From NCBI RefSeq assembly GCF_020991065.1, contig NZ_CP087710.1, positions 1,240,001 to 1,304,000 on the forward strand: 64,000 bases of DNA, written 5' to 3'. The position numbers and the translations under genes were made by a program. Positions 8,826 to 17,800 of the stretch are shown piece by piece. The stretch is from Nocardioides okcheonensis. GTDB taxonomy: Bacteria > Actinomycetota > Actinomycetes > Propionibacteriales > Nocardioidaceae. Numbering within the stretch: the stretch's first letter is position 1; each line of letters starts with the position of its first letter. The notes under the pieces are model-generated. The model did not search any database. It had not been told where the DNA came from and worked only from the letters and a program-made list of their open reading frames with translations.

Positions 8826-11796
8826 GCGCCGCCGCCCGGGGCAGGTACGCCTCGACGACCCCGTCGACGCGCTGGTCGAGTCCGGCCTGGTCGACGTCGA
8901 CTACGTCGCCGCCCAGCTCGGGCGCGGCTTCACCTCGCCCCACGAGGCGGCCCGCGCCGTCGTCGAGGCCGGCGACCTGTCGCCGCACCCGCTGTTCGAG
9001 GCGCACTGGATCGGTCGCCGCCGGTCGTGGCAGCGCGCCGGCCAGCACCCCGCCGTCTGGTACCTCTCCGAGCGCCGGCGCCGCAATCGGATCAGCCCGC
9101 ACCCGCTCGTCGACCCGCGGATCGTCTTCGCCTCGACGCCCGAGGCGCGGCTGAACCCGTTCGGCGCCCTGTCGCACTGGCTCTCGGTCGCCGTGCCGAG
9201 CACGCCGCTCCCCACCCGGGTGCTGCCGCGCAAGGTCTCGTGGGGCACCTACCGCGCCGCGGCGATCGAGGCCGCCGCCGTGTGGCGCGAGGAGGTCGTG
9301 GTCGAGCGCCCCGCCCTCGTCGGTCCTGCCGGCCCGCTGCCCGCGACCATGGGCGGCTCCCCCACCGTGACGGTCGTGATGGCGGCCCAGGACGCCGGTC
9401 CGCTGGTGCACGCCACCGTGGCCTCGCTGCAGGCGCAGACCTTCACCGACTGGCACCTCGTGGCGGTCGACCGCGGCTCGGTCGACGACACCGCGGCGGT
9501 GCTGCAGGGCGTGGCGGCGTTCGACGACCGCGTGACCCTCGTGCGCGAGTCGCGCTGCAGCCACGCCCGCGCGCTCAACGTCGCGCTCGAGCACGGCACG
9601 GCGGAGCACGTCGCCTTCCTGCCGCTGGGTCGCGAGTGGCTGCCCGACCAGCTCGCCGAGCTCCTCGCGCACGCCCACCACTCCGGCTCCGCGGTCGTGC
9701 TGTCGGGGGCCGGCTCGGTCGGCCGGAGCCGCCAGGAGCTCCTGGCCGGCCGACCGGTCGACCTCGCGACGACGCTGCTGCGCCGCGCGGCGGTCAAGGA
9801 CGTCGGGGGCTTCGACGAGGGCCTCGGCGGCGCCGCCGAGCGCGACCTGGTGCTGCGCCTGACCCGTGAGCACGAGCCGCTCCCCGTCGACGTGGCGGTG
9901 CTGAGGCGGCCGGAGCAGCCGCCGCGCGACACCGGCGACGACTGGGCGTCGGCGGTCCTCGAGCGCCAGCTGGTCGACTGGGACGCGGCCGCCGCCCGCC
10001 GCACCGACGACGACCTGGTCAGCCACGTGCTGCCGCTGGGCGCCGAGCCCCGTCGGACCGTGGAGTGGCTGGGCGCCCTCCCGCGCGAGGGCTCCGAGCT
10101 GATCCTCGTCGGCGTACGCCTGCGCCGCGCCCACCACGTGCTGGCGGCGTCGATCGCGGCGGTGATCTCCGGCGCCCGGTTCGTCTCCGTCCCCGCGCCC
10201 GTCTCCACCTCCGCCGCCACCAACGTCGGCATCGCCCACGCCGAGGGCAGCACCGTCCTGCTGGTGCGTCCCGAGGCCATGCCCCCGCGCCAGCCGATCG
10301 CCGAGCGGCTGCGCTCCGCGCTCGCCGAGCCCGGCGTCGCCGTGGCCCAGCCCCTGGTCGTCGACCTCGACGGCGTGACGCTGAGCGCCGGTGCGCGGTT
10401 CGCGCCCGGCAACCCGCACCCCGACCTGTTCCTCGCCGGGCTGCCCACGAGCGACGCGCTGCGGATCGGGACCTGTCGCGTCGCGGCGCCGGCCTCCCCC
10501 GTCGTCGCGCTGCGGACCTCGACGGCCGTCGCGCTCGGCGGGCTGGCCGCGCGGTTCCACTCGGTGCTCGCCGAGACCGACCTCGGGCTGCGGGCCCGCG
10601 CGGCCGGACTGGGCGACACGGTCGTGGTGCCGGACGCGGTGGTCACCTCGCGCACCCCGTACGCCACCCCCGACGAGCTGATCGGCGCGATGGCGTCGCT
10701 CCGCGGCTCCTCGCACCGCCCGCCGGACGACCCGTCGGCCGACCTCCTCGCGGCGGCCGGCCTCGAGATCACCGACGCGCGCAACCGCCGGGTGACCCTC
10801 GACCCCGACGACCGCCAGGCCCCCGCGGTGCTGGTGCCGGAGCTGGTGCTGCGCCGCGTCCTGGGCATCCACGAGTCACCGCCGCGGCTGCGGTGGGCGG
10901 TCGACATCGCCGCACCCGCCGCCGCGCGCGGCGACCGCTGGGGCGACACCTACTTCGCCCGCTCCCTCGCCGACGCCCTCGAGCGCCGCGGCCAGCACGT
11001 CGCCATCGACCGCCGCGACGCCCGCGACCGCGACTCCCGCGACCACGACGACGTGCTGCTCGTGCTGCGCGGCCTCGACCGGGTCACGCCGCGTCCCGGG
11101 CTGCTCAACGTCGAGTGGATCATCAGCCACCCCGACATGATCACACCCGACGAGGTCGCCGGGTTCGACCTCGTCTACGCGGCCAGCACCAGCTGGTCGG
11201 CGCGCGTGTCGCGCGAGTGGGGCGTCCCCGTCGCACCGCTGCTGCAGTGCACCGACACCCGCTGGTTCCACCCCGACCGCGCCGAGCCCGACACCGGGCC
11301 CGCGCTGCTGTTCGTCGGCAACTCGCGCGGCGTCTACCGCTACGCCGTGCGCAGCGCGCTCGCCATCGGTGCCGACCTCACCCTCCACGGCAACGACTGG
11401 ACCGAGTTCGTCGACCGGGACCAGATCGCCTCGGGCGGGGTGGCCAACGAGGAGGTCGGCGCGCTCTACGCCTCGGCCGGCGTCGTGCTCAACGACCACC
11501 ACCTCGACATGCGGCGCGACAGCTTCGCCTCCAACCGCCTCTTCGACGCGGCCGCCTGCGGGGCACGGATCCTCAGCGACCGCATCGACGGCCTGCAGGA
11601 GATCTTCTCCGGCCTGGTCCTGCCCTTCGACAACGAGCGCGAGCTCGCCCGCCTCGCCGCGCCGCCCTACGACGCGTTCCCGGACGACGCCACCCGGCGC
11701 CGGATCGCGACGCGCATCATCGCCGAGCACAGCTTCGACAAGCGTGCGGAGACGCTCATCGACGACGCGGTCCGGGCCCTCCTCGCCCGCTCCTGA
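8815..11796 (+). CDS. Three-module glycosyltransferase (two GT-A-like, one GT-B-like)
   Basis: A 993-residue cytoplasmic protein. Residues 1-170 hold a region rich in short aromatic-His motifs (HPLFEAHWIG, HPAVWYLSE) seen upstream of glycan-synthesis domains. Residues 180-330 form a GT-A (GT2) domain, PTVTVVMAAQDAGPLVHATV then AVDRGSVDDT. Residues 425-640 form a second GT-A-like domain. Residues 690-990 form a GT-B/CgeB-type domain with ALLFVGNSRGVYR and SNRLFDAAACGARILSD. Where GT2 enzymes have a DxD motif, the first domain reads AFLPLGREW and the second VLLVRPEAMP, so both may lack metal-dependent catalysis. It overlaps the RgpF-like gene by 11 bases. Donor, acceptor and product are unknown. 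Confidence 0.8.
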   Translation: MRGERRRPGQVRLDDPVDALVESGLVDVDYVAAQLGRGFTSPHEAARAVVEAGDLSPHPLFEAHWIGRRRSWQRAGQHPAVWYLSERRRRNRISPHPLVDPRIVFASTPEARLNPFGALSHWLSVAVPSTPLPTRVLPRKVSWGTYRAAAIEAAAVWREEVVVERPALVGPAGPLPATMGGSPTVTVVMAAQDAGPLVHATVASLQAQTFTDWHLVAVDRGSVDDTAAVLQGVAAFDDRVTLVRESRCSHARALNVALEHGTAEHVAFLPLGREWLPDQLAELLAHAHHSGSAVVLSGAGSVGRSRQELLAGRPVDLATTLLRRAAVKDVGGFDEGLGGAAERDLVLRLTREHEPLPVDVAVLRRPEQPPRDTGDDWASAVLERQLVDWDAAAARRTDDDLVSHVLPLGAEPRRTVEWLGALPREGSELILVGVRLRRAHHVLAASIAAVISGARFVSVPAPVSTSAATNVGIAHAEGSTVLLVRPEAMPPRQPIAERLRSALAEPGVAVAQPLVVDLDGVTLSAGARFAPGNPHPDLFLAGLPTSDALRIGTCRVAAPASPVVALRTSTAVALGGLAARFHSVLAETDLGLRARAAGLGDTVVVPDAVVTSRTPYATPDELIGAMASLRGSSHRPPDDPSADLLAAAGLEITDARNRRVTLDPDDRQAPAVLVPELVLRRVLGIHESPPRLRWAVDIAAPAAARGDRWGDTYFARSLADALERRGQHVAIDRRDARDRDSRDHDDVLLVLRGLDRVTPRPGLLNVEWIISHPDMITPDEVAGFDLVYAASTSWSARVSREWGVPVAPLLQCTDTRWFHPDRAEPDTGPALLFVGNSRGVYRYAVRSALAIGADLTLHGNDWTEFVDRDQIASGGVANEEVGALYASAGVVLNDHHLDMRRDSFASNRLFDAAACGARILSDRIDGLQEIFSGLVLPFDNERELARLAAPPYDAFPDDATRRRIATRIIAEHSFDKRAETLIDDAVRALLARS

Positions 11797-11824
11797 CGAT
11801 CTGCACCGGGTCTCGACGCCGACT

Positions 11825-11877
11825 TGTCAGGCTCTCGCTGAACTTGTCGGCCCGTGCAAGGCCTGACATGTTCAGCG
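11825..11877. repeat. Overlapping inverted repeats before the terminator
   Basis: TGTCAGGC (11825-11832) can pair with GCCTGACA (11861-11868), and CGCTGAAC (11836-11843) with GTTCAGCG (11870-11877). The two pairings cross, so they form a pseudoknot or exclude each other. The TTCAGCG element also forms the left arm of the terminator stem at 11871-11904. Non-coding, between two convergent genes. Confidence 0.5.
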
Positions 11878-11904
11878 ATCCCCGGCCAGCCGGGGATCGC
11901 TGAA
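11871..11904. terminator. Bidirectional hairpin terminator between convergent genes
   Basis: A perfect 16-bp inverted repeat, TTCAGCGATCCCCGGC with its complement, around a two-base centre. It lies between the plus-strand glycosyltransferase stop and the minus-strand ftsY stop. There is no long T tract, which is usual for high-GC actinomycete terminators. Confidence 0.75.
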
Positions 11905-11916
11905 ACGGCGGACGCG

Positions 11917-13071
11917 TCAGCCGAGGAGGGCGTCCACGAAGGCGGCGGCGTCGAACGGGGCCATGTCGTCGGCGCCCTCGCCGAGGCCGACCAGCTTGAC
12001 CGGGACGCCGAGCTCGCGCTGGACCTGCACCACGATGCCGCCCTTGGCGGAGCCGTCGAGCTTGGTGAGCACGATGCCGGTGACGTCGACGATCTCGCTG
12101 AACACCCGGGCCTGGATCAGGCCGTTCTGCCCGGTGGTGGCGTCGAGCACCAGCAGCACCTCGGTGACCGGGGCCTGCTTCTCGATGACCCGCTTGACCT
12201 TGCCCAGCTCGTCCATCAGGCCAGCCTTGTTCTGCAGCCGGCCCGCCGTGTCGACCAGGACCGTGTCGACGCCCTCGTCGGTGCCGCGCTTGACCGCGTC
12301 GAAGGCGACGCTGGCCGGGTCACCGCCCTCGGGGCCGCGCACCACCTCGACGCCGACGCGCTCGCCCCACGTGGCGAGCTGGTCGACGGCCGCGGCGCGG
12401 AACGTGTCGGCCGCACCGAGCGTCACGGTGAGGTCCTCGGCCACGAGGATGCGGGCGATCTTGCCGACCGTGGTGGTCTTGCCGGCGCCGTTGACGCCGA
12501 CCACGAGCACGACGCCGGGCTTGCCGTCGGCCCCGGTGACCTGCACGCGGCGGTCCATGTCGGTGCCGACGAGCTCGATCAGCTCCTCGCGCAGCACCGC
12601 GCGGACGTCGCCCGGCTGGCCACCCTCGACGCGCAGTCGGGTGCGGAGCTTGTCGACGAGCGCCTGCGTGGGCGCCACGCCGATGTCGGCGGTGAGCAGG
12701 AGGTCCTCGATCTCCTCCCAGGTGTCCTCGTCGAGGCGGTCGCGGCTGAGCAGCGCGAGCAGGCCCTGGCCGAGCCCACCCTGCGAGCGCGACAGCCGCT
12801 GGCGCAGCCGCACCAGGCGTGACGCGGTGCCCTCGGGCTTCTCGACGACCGGCGCCGCCGGCGCCTCGGGCGCCGCCTCGACCTCCGGCGCGGGAGGCGC
12901 CTCGGTCGCGGTGCCGGTCGCGGTGTCGGGCGCGGCCGGCGGCGGCGCGACGACGTCGGTGCCTCCGGTCGGCGGCAGCTCGCGGCGACGCCGCCCGGCG
13001 GTCAGCAGCCCCGCGAGCGTCAGCACCCCGACGACGGCGATCGCGACGATCAGGTAGATCCAGTCACCCAT
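11917..13071 (-). CDS. ftsY: SRP receptor GTPase FtsY
   Basis: A 384-residue receptor for the Ffh-ribosome complex. It starts MGDWIYLIVAIAVVGVLTLA, a true N-terminal membrane helix (about 4-25), followed by a Pro/Ala/Glu-rich acidic linker to about residue 80; actinobacterial FtsY is often membrane-anchored this way. The NG domain follows: P-loop GVNGAGKTTTVGKIA (about 190-204), DTFRAAAVDQL, DTAGRLQNKAGLMDEL, TKLDGSAKGG and GLGEGADDMAPFD at the end. Its partner Ffh is encoded at 2071-3645 on the same strand. Confidence 0.97.
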   Translation of the reverse strand: MGDWIYLIVAIAVVGVLTLAGLLTAGRRRRELPPTGGTDVVAPPPAAPDTATGTATEAPPAPEVEAAPEAPAAPVVEKPEGTASRLVRLRQRLSRSQGGLGQGLLALLSRDRLDEDTWEEIEDLLLTADIGVAPTQALVDKLRTRLRVEGGQPGDVRAVLREELIELVGTDMDRRVQVTGADGKPGVVLVVGVNGAGKTTTVGKIARILVAEDLTVTLGAADTFRAAAVDQLATWGERVGVEVVRGPEGGDPASVAFDAVKRGTDEGVDTVLVDTAGRLQNKAGLMDELGKVKRVIEKQAPVTEVLLVLDATTGQNGLIQARVFSEIVDVTGIVLTKLDGSAKGGIVVQVQRELGVPVKLVGLGEGADDMAPFDAAAFVDALLG

Positions 13072-13083
13072 GGGTCAATCCAA

Positions 13084-14010
13084 TCAGAGGTGCACCGCAC
13101 GGCGAAGCCGGGTGAGCACCCCGCCGCGCCGCGCGACCGCGAGCTCCTCGCGCGTGCGGTCCAGCCGCGCCCGCAGCGCGTCGCGCTGGGCCGCCACGCG
13201 GTCGGCGCGCGCCCGGGCACGGTCGAGCCGCTCGCGGGTGTGGTCGAGGTCGGTGATGAGCGCGTCGAGGGCGACCGACAGGCCCGTCCCCGGACCTCCC
13301 GCCAGCATCGCGGGCGCCGCGCCGGAGCCGTGCCGGGCGATCCACACCACCTCGCCCGCCATCAGGCCGAACCACCGGACCGCGGCGTCGCCGAGGAGCG
13401 CCGGCGGCGTGACCCGCACGGTCGCCAGCCCGGCCGCGGAGAGCCGGTCGTCGATGTCGTCGCCGTACCACCGGACGTGGTCGCGCTGGCCGAAGCGGCG
13501 CAGCCGCTCCTCCTCCGGCGCGTCGACGTCCTCGTCGGTGCCGACCCCGACCCTGATCGGGACCTCGAGCAGCGCGATCCCGTCCGGGCTGAGCACCCGC
13601 GCGATCTCGCGCATGGCCGCGCAGTCGTCGGGGACGTGCTCGAGCACGTGGTAGCAGACCAGCAGGTCGACCGACGCGTCGCGCAGCGGCAGCCGGCAGA
13701 CGCTGGCCAGGGCGTCGACGTCGCGGCTGTCGTAGCCGGCGTCCAGGCTGATCCGCCGGCGGGCGCCGAGCCGGTCGAGCATCGGGGTGGTCTGGCGCGA
13801 CGGCGCGATCTCGACGACCAGGTCGAGGTCGCGCAGGTCGGGCGCCAGCATGCCGAGCAGCAGCGCGAGGAAGCGGTGCCGCTCGAGGCTGCGGCAGCGC
13901 GGGCAGGTCGCGTCGGGACGACCGTCCGGGCCCGGCCGGAAGCGGCGCGAGACCATGGTCCCGCACACGGTGCAGTAGGTCCGGGAGGCGTGCTCGCGCG
14001 TCGTGGACAC
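13084..14010 (-). CDS. Class I SAM-dependent methyltransferase with Zn ribbon
   Basis: A 308-residue protein with a GTG start. The N-terminus has two CxxC pairs (YCTVCG and CPRCRS, residues 13-40), a likely zinc ribbon. A Methyltransf_11-type domain follows: weak motif I VVEIAPSRQTTPML, an acidic residue at RISLDAGYDSRDVDAL, LPLRDASVDLLVCYHVLEHVPDD, then a post-domain that ends the Rossmann fold. The last 60 residues form an Arg/Ala-rich coiled coil (DHTRERLDRARARADRVA). Substrate unknown; neighbours (ftsY on one side, a small membrane protein on the other) do not inform it. Similar proteins often sit in surface-glycan loci, and the glycosyltransferases at 7.9-11.8 kb are nearby. Confidence 0.8.
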   Translation of the reverse strand: MSTTREHASRTYCTVCGTMVSRRFRPGPDGRPDATCPRCRSLERHRFLALLLGMLAPDLRDLDLVVEIAPSRQTTPMLDRLGARRRISLDAGYDSRDVDALASVCRLPLRDASVDLLVCYHVLEHVPDDCAAMREIARVLSPDGIALLEVPIRVGVGTDEDVDAPEEERLRRFGQRDHVRWYGDDIDDRLSAAGLATVRVTPPALLGDAAVRWFGLMAGEVVWIARHGSGAAPAMLAGGPGTGLSVALDALITDLDHTRERLDRARARADRVAAQRDALRARLDRTREELAVARRGGVLTRLRRAVHL

Positions 14011-14085
14011 CTGTCGCAGGCTAGCCCCGCGGAGCCCCCGGTCGTGGTGACGCGCCGTGGCCCGCGTGTCGGGCCGGCGGTCGGG

Positions 14086-14262
14086 TCAGACCCGCGACTC
14101 GGAGTCCTCGAGGGTGGGCAGCGAGTCGACGCCCTTGCGCATCGCGTCACCGAGCTGCGGCACGACCGGCATCGGCTCGCCGCGGTGCGGGTACGCGACG
14201 TAGACGGCGACGCCGGCGGCGACCAGCAGGCCGAGGATCATCACCGAGACGATGGCGAGCAC
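14086..14262 (-). CDS. Small single-pass membrane protein
   Basis: A 58-residue protein starting at a GTG (VLAIVSVMILGLLVAAGVAV) preceded at good spacing by GGAGGAA, which decides this start over longer in-frame possibilities. Residues 2-23 form one membrane helix; the remainder (YPHRGEPMPVVPQLGDAMRK, then an acidic end) is a short soluble tail. I do not recognise a named family. The good ribosome site and coherent hydrophobic pattern argue it is real. Confidence 0.65.
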   Translation of the reverse strand: MLAIVSVMILGLLVAAGVAVYVAYPHRGEPMPVVPQLGDAMRKGVDSLPTLEDSESRV

Positions 14263-14368
14263 GCGGGGTTCCTCCGAAGGTGGGCCGGGCAGGTCCCGAC
14301 CAGCCTCACACACCGTCGGCGGGGCCGGCTCACCGGTGAGGGTGCCGGGCGGGTCGTTGTGGGACCCG

Positions 14369-14833
14369 TCACGTCCGCAGCAGCGGCGTCACCGCGGCGC
14401 GTACGACGTCGGGCAGCGGCGCGACCGGCCGGTTGCCGGCCCCGTGGGTGTTGTCGACGTAGACGTGGACGAAGCGGCCCTCGGCGGCGGCCTCGCCGGA
14501 CGGCCCCTGGAAGAGCCCGATGCGGTAGACGACCGAGCTGGTGCCGACCCGGTCGACCACCAGCCCCATCTCGATCGGCTCGGGGAAGCCGATCTCGCGG
14601 AAGTAGCGGCAGCCGGTCTCGGCGACCACGCCGATCTGCGGCAGCGCGCGGACGTCGACTCCGGTCGCCTCGTAGAGGTAGGCGTTGACCGCGGTGTCGA
14701 ACAGCTCGTAGTAGGTCGCGTTGTTGAGGTGACCGTAGGCGTCGTCGTCGCGCCACCGGGTGGTGGCGGTGCGCCACGCGACGTAGTCGTCGCGGGTCGG
14801 CCGGGGCGGACGCGCGGAGGTGGGTGCGCTCAT
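14369..14833 (-). CDS. Acyl-CoA thioesterase (4HBT hot-dog fold)
   Basis: A 154-residue protein of the YbgC/FadM 4-hydroxybenzoyl-CoA thioesterase type. The active-site segment reads TRWRDDDAYGHLNNATYYEL, with the catalytic Asp-x-x-x-His-x-N pattern on the central helix. A later conserved stretch is GCRYFREIGFPEPIEMGL. It presumably hydrolyses acyl-CoA or acyl-ACP thioesters; the substrate is unknown. Its start codon overlaps the smc stop by 4 bases (ATGA), so it is coupled to smc. Confidence 0.88.
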   Translation of the reverse strand: MSAPTSARPPRPTRDDYVAWRTATTRWRDDDAYGHLNNATYYELFDTAVNAYLYEATGVDVRALPQIGVVAETGCRYFREIGFPEPIEMGLVVDRVGTSSVVYRIGLFQGPSGEAAAEGRFVHVYVDNTHGAGNRPVAPLPDVVRAAVTPLLRT

Positions 14834-17800
14834 GCCGGCTCGGCGTCGCGCAGGCGCTGGCTGATCACCGCGGAGACCCCGTCGCCGCGCATGGTGACGC
14901 CGTAGAGCGCGTCCCCGACCTCCATGGTGCGCTTCTGGTGGGTGATCACGAGGAGCTGGGAGTTCTCGCGCAGCTCCTCGTAGATCTGCAGGAGCCGCCC
15001 GAGGTTCGTGTCGTCGAGCGCCGCCTCGACCTCGTCGAGGATGTAGAACGGCGAGGGACGGGCCTTGAAGAGCGCGACGAGGAACGCCACCGCGACCAGG
15101 GACCGCTCGCCGCCGGAGAGCAGCGAGAGCCGCTTGACCTTCTTGCCCGGCGGCCGGGCCTCGACCTCGACGCCGGTGGTGAGCATGTCGCCCGGGTCGG
15201 TGAGGACGAGCCGGCCCTCGCCGCCGGGGAACAGCCGCGAGAACGTCTGGTCGAAGGCCTTCTCGACGTCGGCGTAGGCCTCGGTGAAGACCTGCTCGAC
15301 GCGCGCGTCGACCTCACGGACGATGTCGAGGAGGTCCTTGCGGGTCCGCTTGAGGTCCTCGAGCTGCTCGGTGAGGAACTTGTGCCGCTCCTCCATCGCG
15401 GAGAACTCCTCGAGGGCGAGCGGGTTGACCCGGCCGAGCATGGAGAGCGCCCGCTCGGCGGCGCGGAGCCGCTTGACCTGCTCCTCGCGCACGAACGGGA
15501 CCGGCTCGGGCGGCTCCTCGCCGTCGGGCACCTCGGCGGTGTGCGGGACGAGGGTCTGCGGACCGTAGTCGGCGACCAGCCCCTCGGGGTCGAGGCCGAG
15601 CTCGTCGAGGGCGCGCTCCTCGAGCTGCTCGATGCGCATCCGCTGCTGGGTGCGGGCCATCTCGTCGCGGTGCACCGAGCTGACCAGCTCGTCGTGCTCG
15701 CGCCCGAGGTCGCGGAGGGTGGCGCGCACGGTCATCAGCTCCTGCTCGCTCCCCCGCCGCGACTCCTCCACGGCGGCGCGCTCGTCGGCCGCGAGCATCA
15801 CCGAGCGCTCGAGCCGGTGGAGCACCTGGCGCACGGCGGTGGCGACGGCCTGCGCGGCGCGGCCCTCCCGCAGCAGCCGCTCGCGCCGCTCGGCGGCGCG
15901 GGCGCGGGACTCGCGCTCGGCCTGCGCAGCGCGCAGCAGCGAGTCGGCGCGCCCGTGCAGCGCCCGCGCCCGCTCCTCCGCGGTCCGCAGGGCCAGCCGG
16001 GCGTCCATCTCCGCCTGCCGGGCCTCGCGGGCGGCCTCGGCGAGCCGCTCGCGCTCGGCCGTGTCGGGCTCCTCGTCGGTGACGTCCTCGGCGGCGGCGA
16101 GCCGCGCCTCCAGCTCGGCGAGGCCGGCGAGGTCGGCCTCGCGCGCCGCGGTCGCCGTCGCGAGCGAGCGCTCGAGCCGCTCGGCCTCGCCGCGGGCGGC
16201 GCGGGCCTGCGAGCCGTGCTGGCCGAGCTCCTCGGCGACGGCGGCGAGGGTCGCGTCGGACTCGTGCAGCTTCGCGAGGGCGACGTCGACCCGCTTGAGG
16301 GCGTCGTGGCGCGCGGCCTCGAGCCGGGAGATCTCGAAGCCGAGCCGCTCCGTGGCGGCCGTCGCCTCGGCGAGGCGGGCGGTGGCGTCGTCGACGGCCG
16401 CCTGGACCTCGATCAGGCTGGGCTGGCTGCCGGAGCCGCCGGCGGCGAAGTGGGTGGAGAGCAGGTCCCCGTCGCGGGTCACCGCCACCACGTCGGCGCG
16501 CTCGGCGACGAGGCGGCGGGCGGCGTCGAGGTCGTCGACGACGGCGACCCGGTCGAGCAGGCGCACCAGCGCGGGGCGTACGTCGTCGGGCGCGGACACC
16601 ACGTCGACGGCCCACCTGCCGCCCGCCGGCAGGTCCGGCCAGTCGTGCCCCGCGCCGTCGGCCGAGCCGAGCACCAGCCCGGCGCGGCCGAGGTCGTCGT
16701 CCTTGAGGTGCCCGATCGCGTCGAGCGCGGCGTCGGTGCCGGTGACGACGACCGCGTCGGCGGCGGCGCCGAGGGCGGCCGCGACGGCCGTCTCGTAGCC
16801 GTGGTCGACGTCGAGCAGGGCGGCGACCGAGCCCCGCAGCCCACTGACCGCGTCGCCCGCCGCGAGCAGGGCACCCGCACCGTCCTTGCGGTTGAGCCCG
16901 AGCTCGAGGGCGTCGCGGCGCGCGACCAGGCCGGCCCGGTCGCGGTCGGCCTGCTGGGCCGCCTCGCGCGCGGCCGCGAGCTGCTCCTCGACCTCGTCGA
17001 GGACTGCGACCGCCTCCTCGTGCTCGGAGTCGAGCCCCTCCTCGCCGGCGTCGAGCCCGGCGACCTGCGTCTCGAGGGCGGTGAAGTCGCGCTGGGCGCG
17101 GTCGGCCCGGGCCACCGCCTCCTCGCGGGCCTCGGTGAGCCGCGCGATCTCGGCGTCGGCCGCCTCCGCGCGCGACGTGATCGCGTTGACCTGCCCGGCC
17201 AGCCGGGCCAGCCCCTCGCGCCGGTCGGCGGCGGCGCGCTGGAGCGCGGCGACCCGCTTGTCCTCCTCGGCCGCGGCGTCCTCCGCCGCCCGCTTCGCGG
17301 TCACGGCGGCGTCGAGGGCCGTCCGGTGCTGCTCGACCTGCTCGCCGATCTCCTGCTCCTGCCGGCGCACCCGCTCGGCCTGCGCCTCGAGGTCGTCGGG
17401 GTCGCGACCGGAGTCGACGGAGTCGGCGTCGGCCACGCCGGCGGCGTTGCGGATCCGCTCGTCGGCGAGCGAGGCGGTGCCGCGGAGCCGTTCCTTGAGC
17501 CCGGACAGCGCGAACCAGGTCTCCTGCGCTGCGGCCAGCCGCGGCAGGTCCTCGCGCAGCGTCGCCTCGAGGCGGGCCTCGTGGTCGCGACCGGTGGCGA
17601 TCTGCTTCTCGACCTCCTCGCGACGCTGGAGGAGGATCGTCTCGTCGGCCATCTCCTGGTCGAGCGCGGTGCGGGCGGTGACCAGGTCGTCGGCGAGCAG
17701 CCGGGCGCGGGCGTCGCGGACGTCGGCCTGCACGGTCTGCGCCTTGCGCGCCACCTCGGCCTGCCGGCCCAGTGGCTTGAGCTGGCGCCGGATCTCGGAG

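Noticed and set aside
13084-14010. Assignment of the methyltransferase to ubiquinone or rRNA methylation
   Set aside because: No signature of UbiE or rRNA enzymes; only the generic Methyltransf_11 fold and a zinc ribbon are visible.
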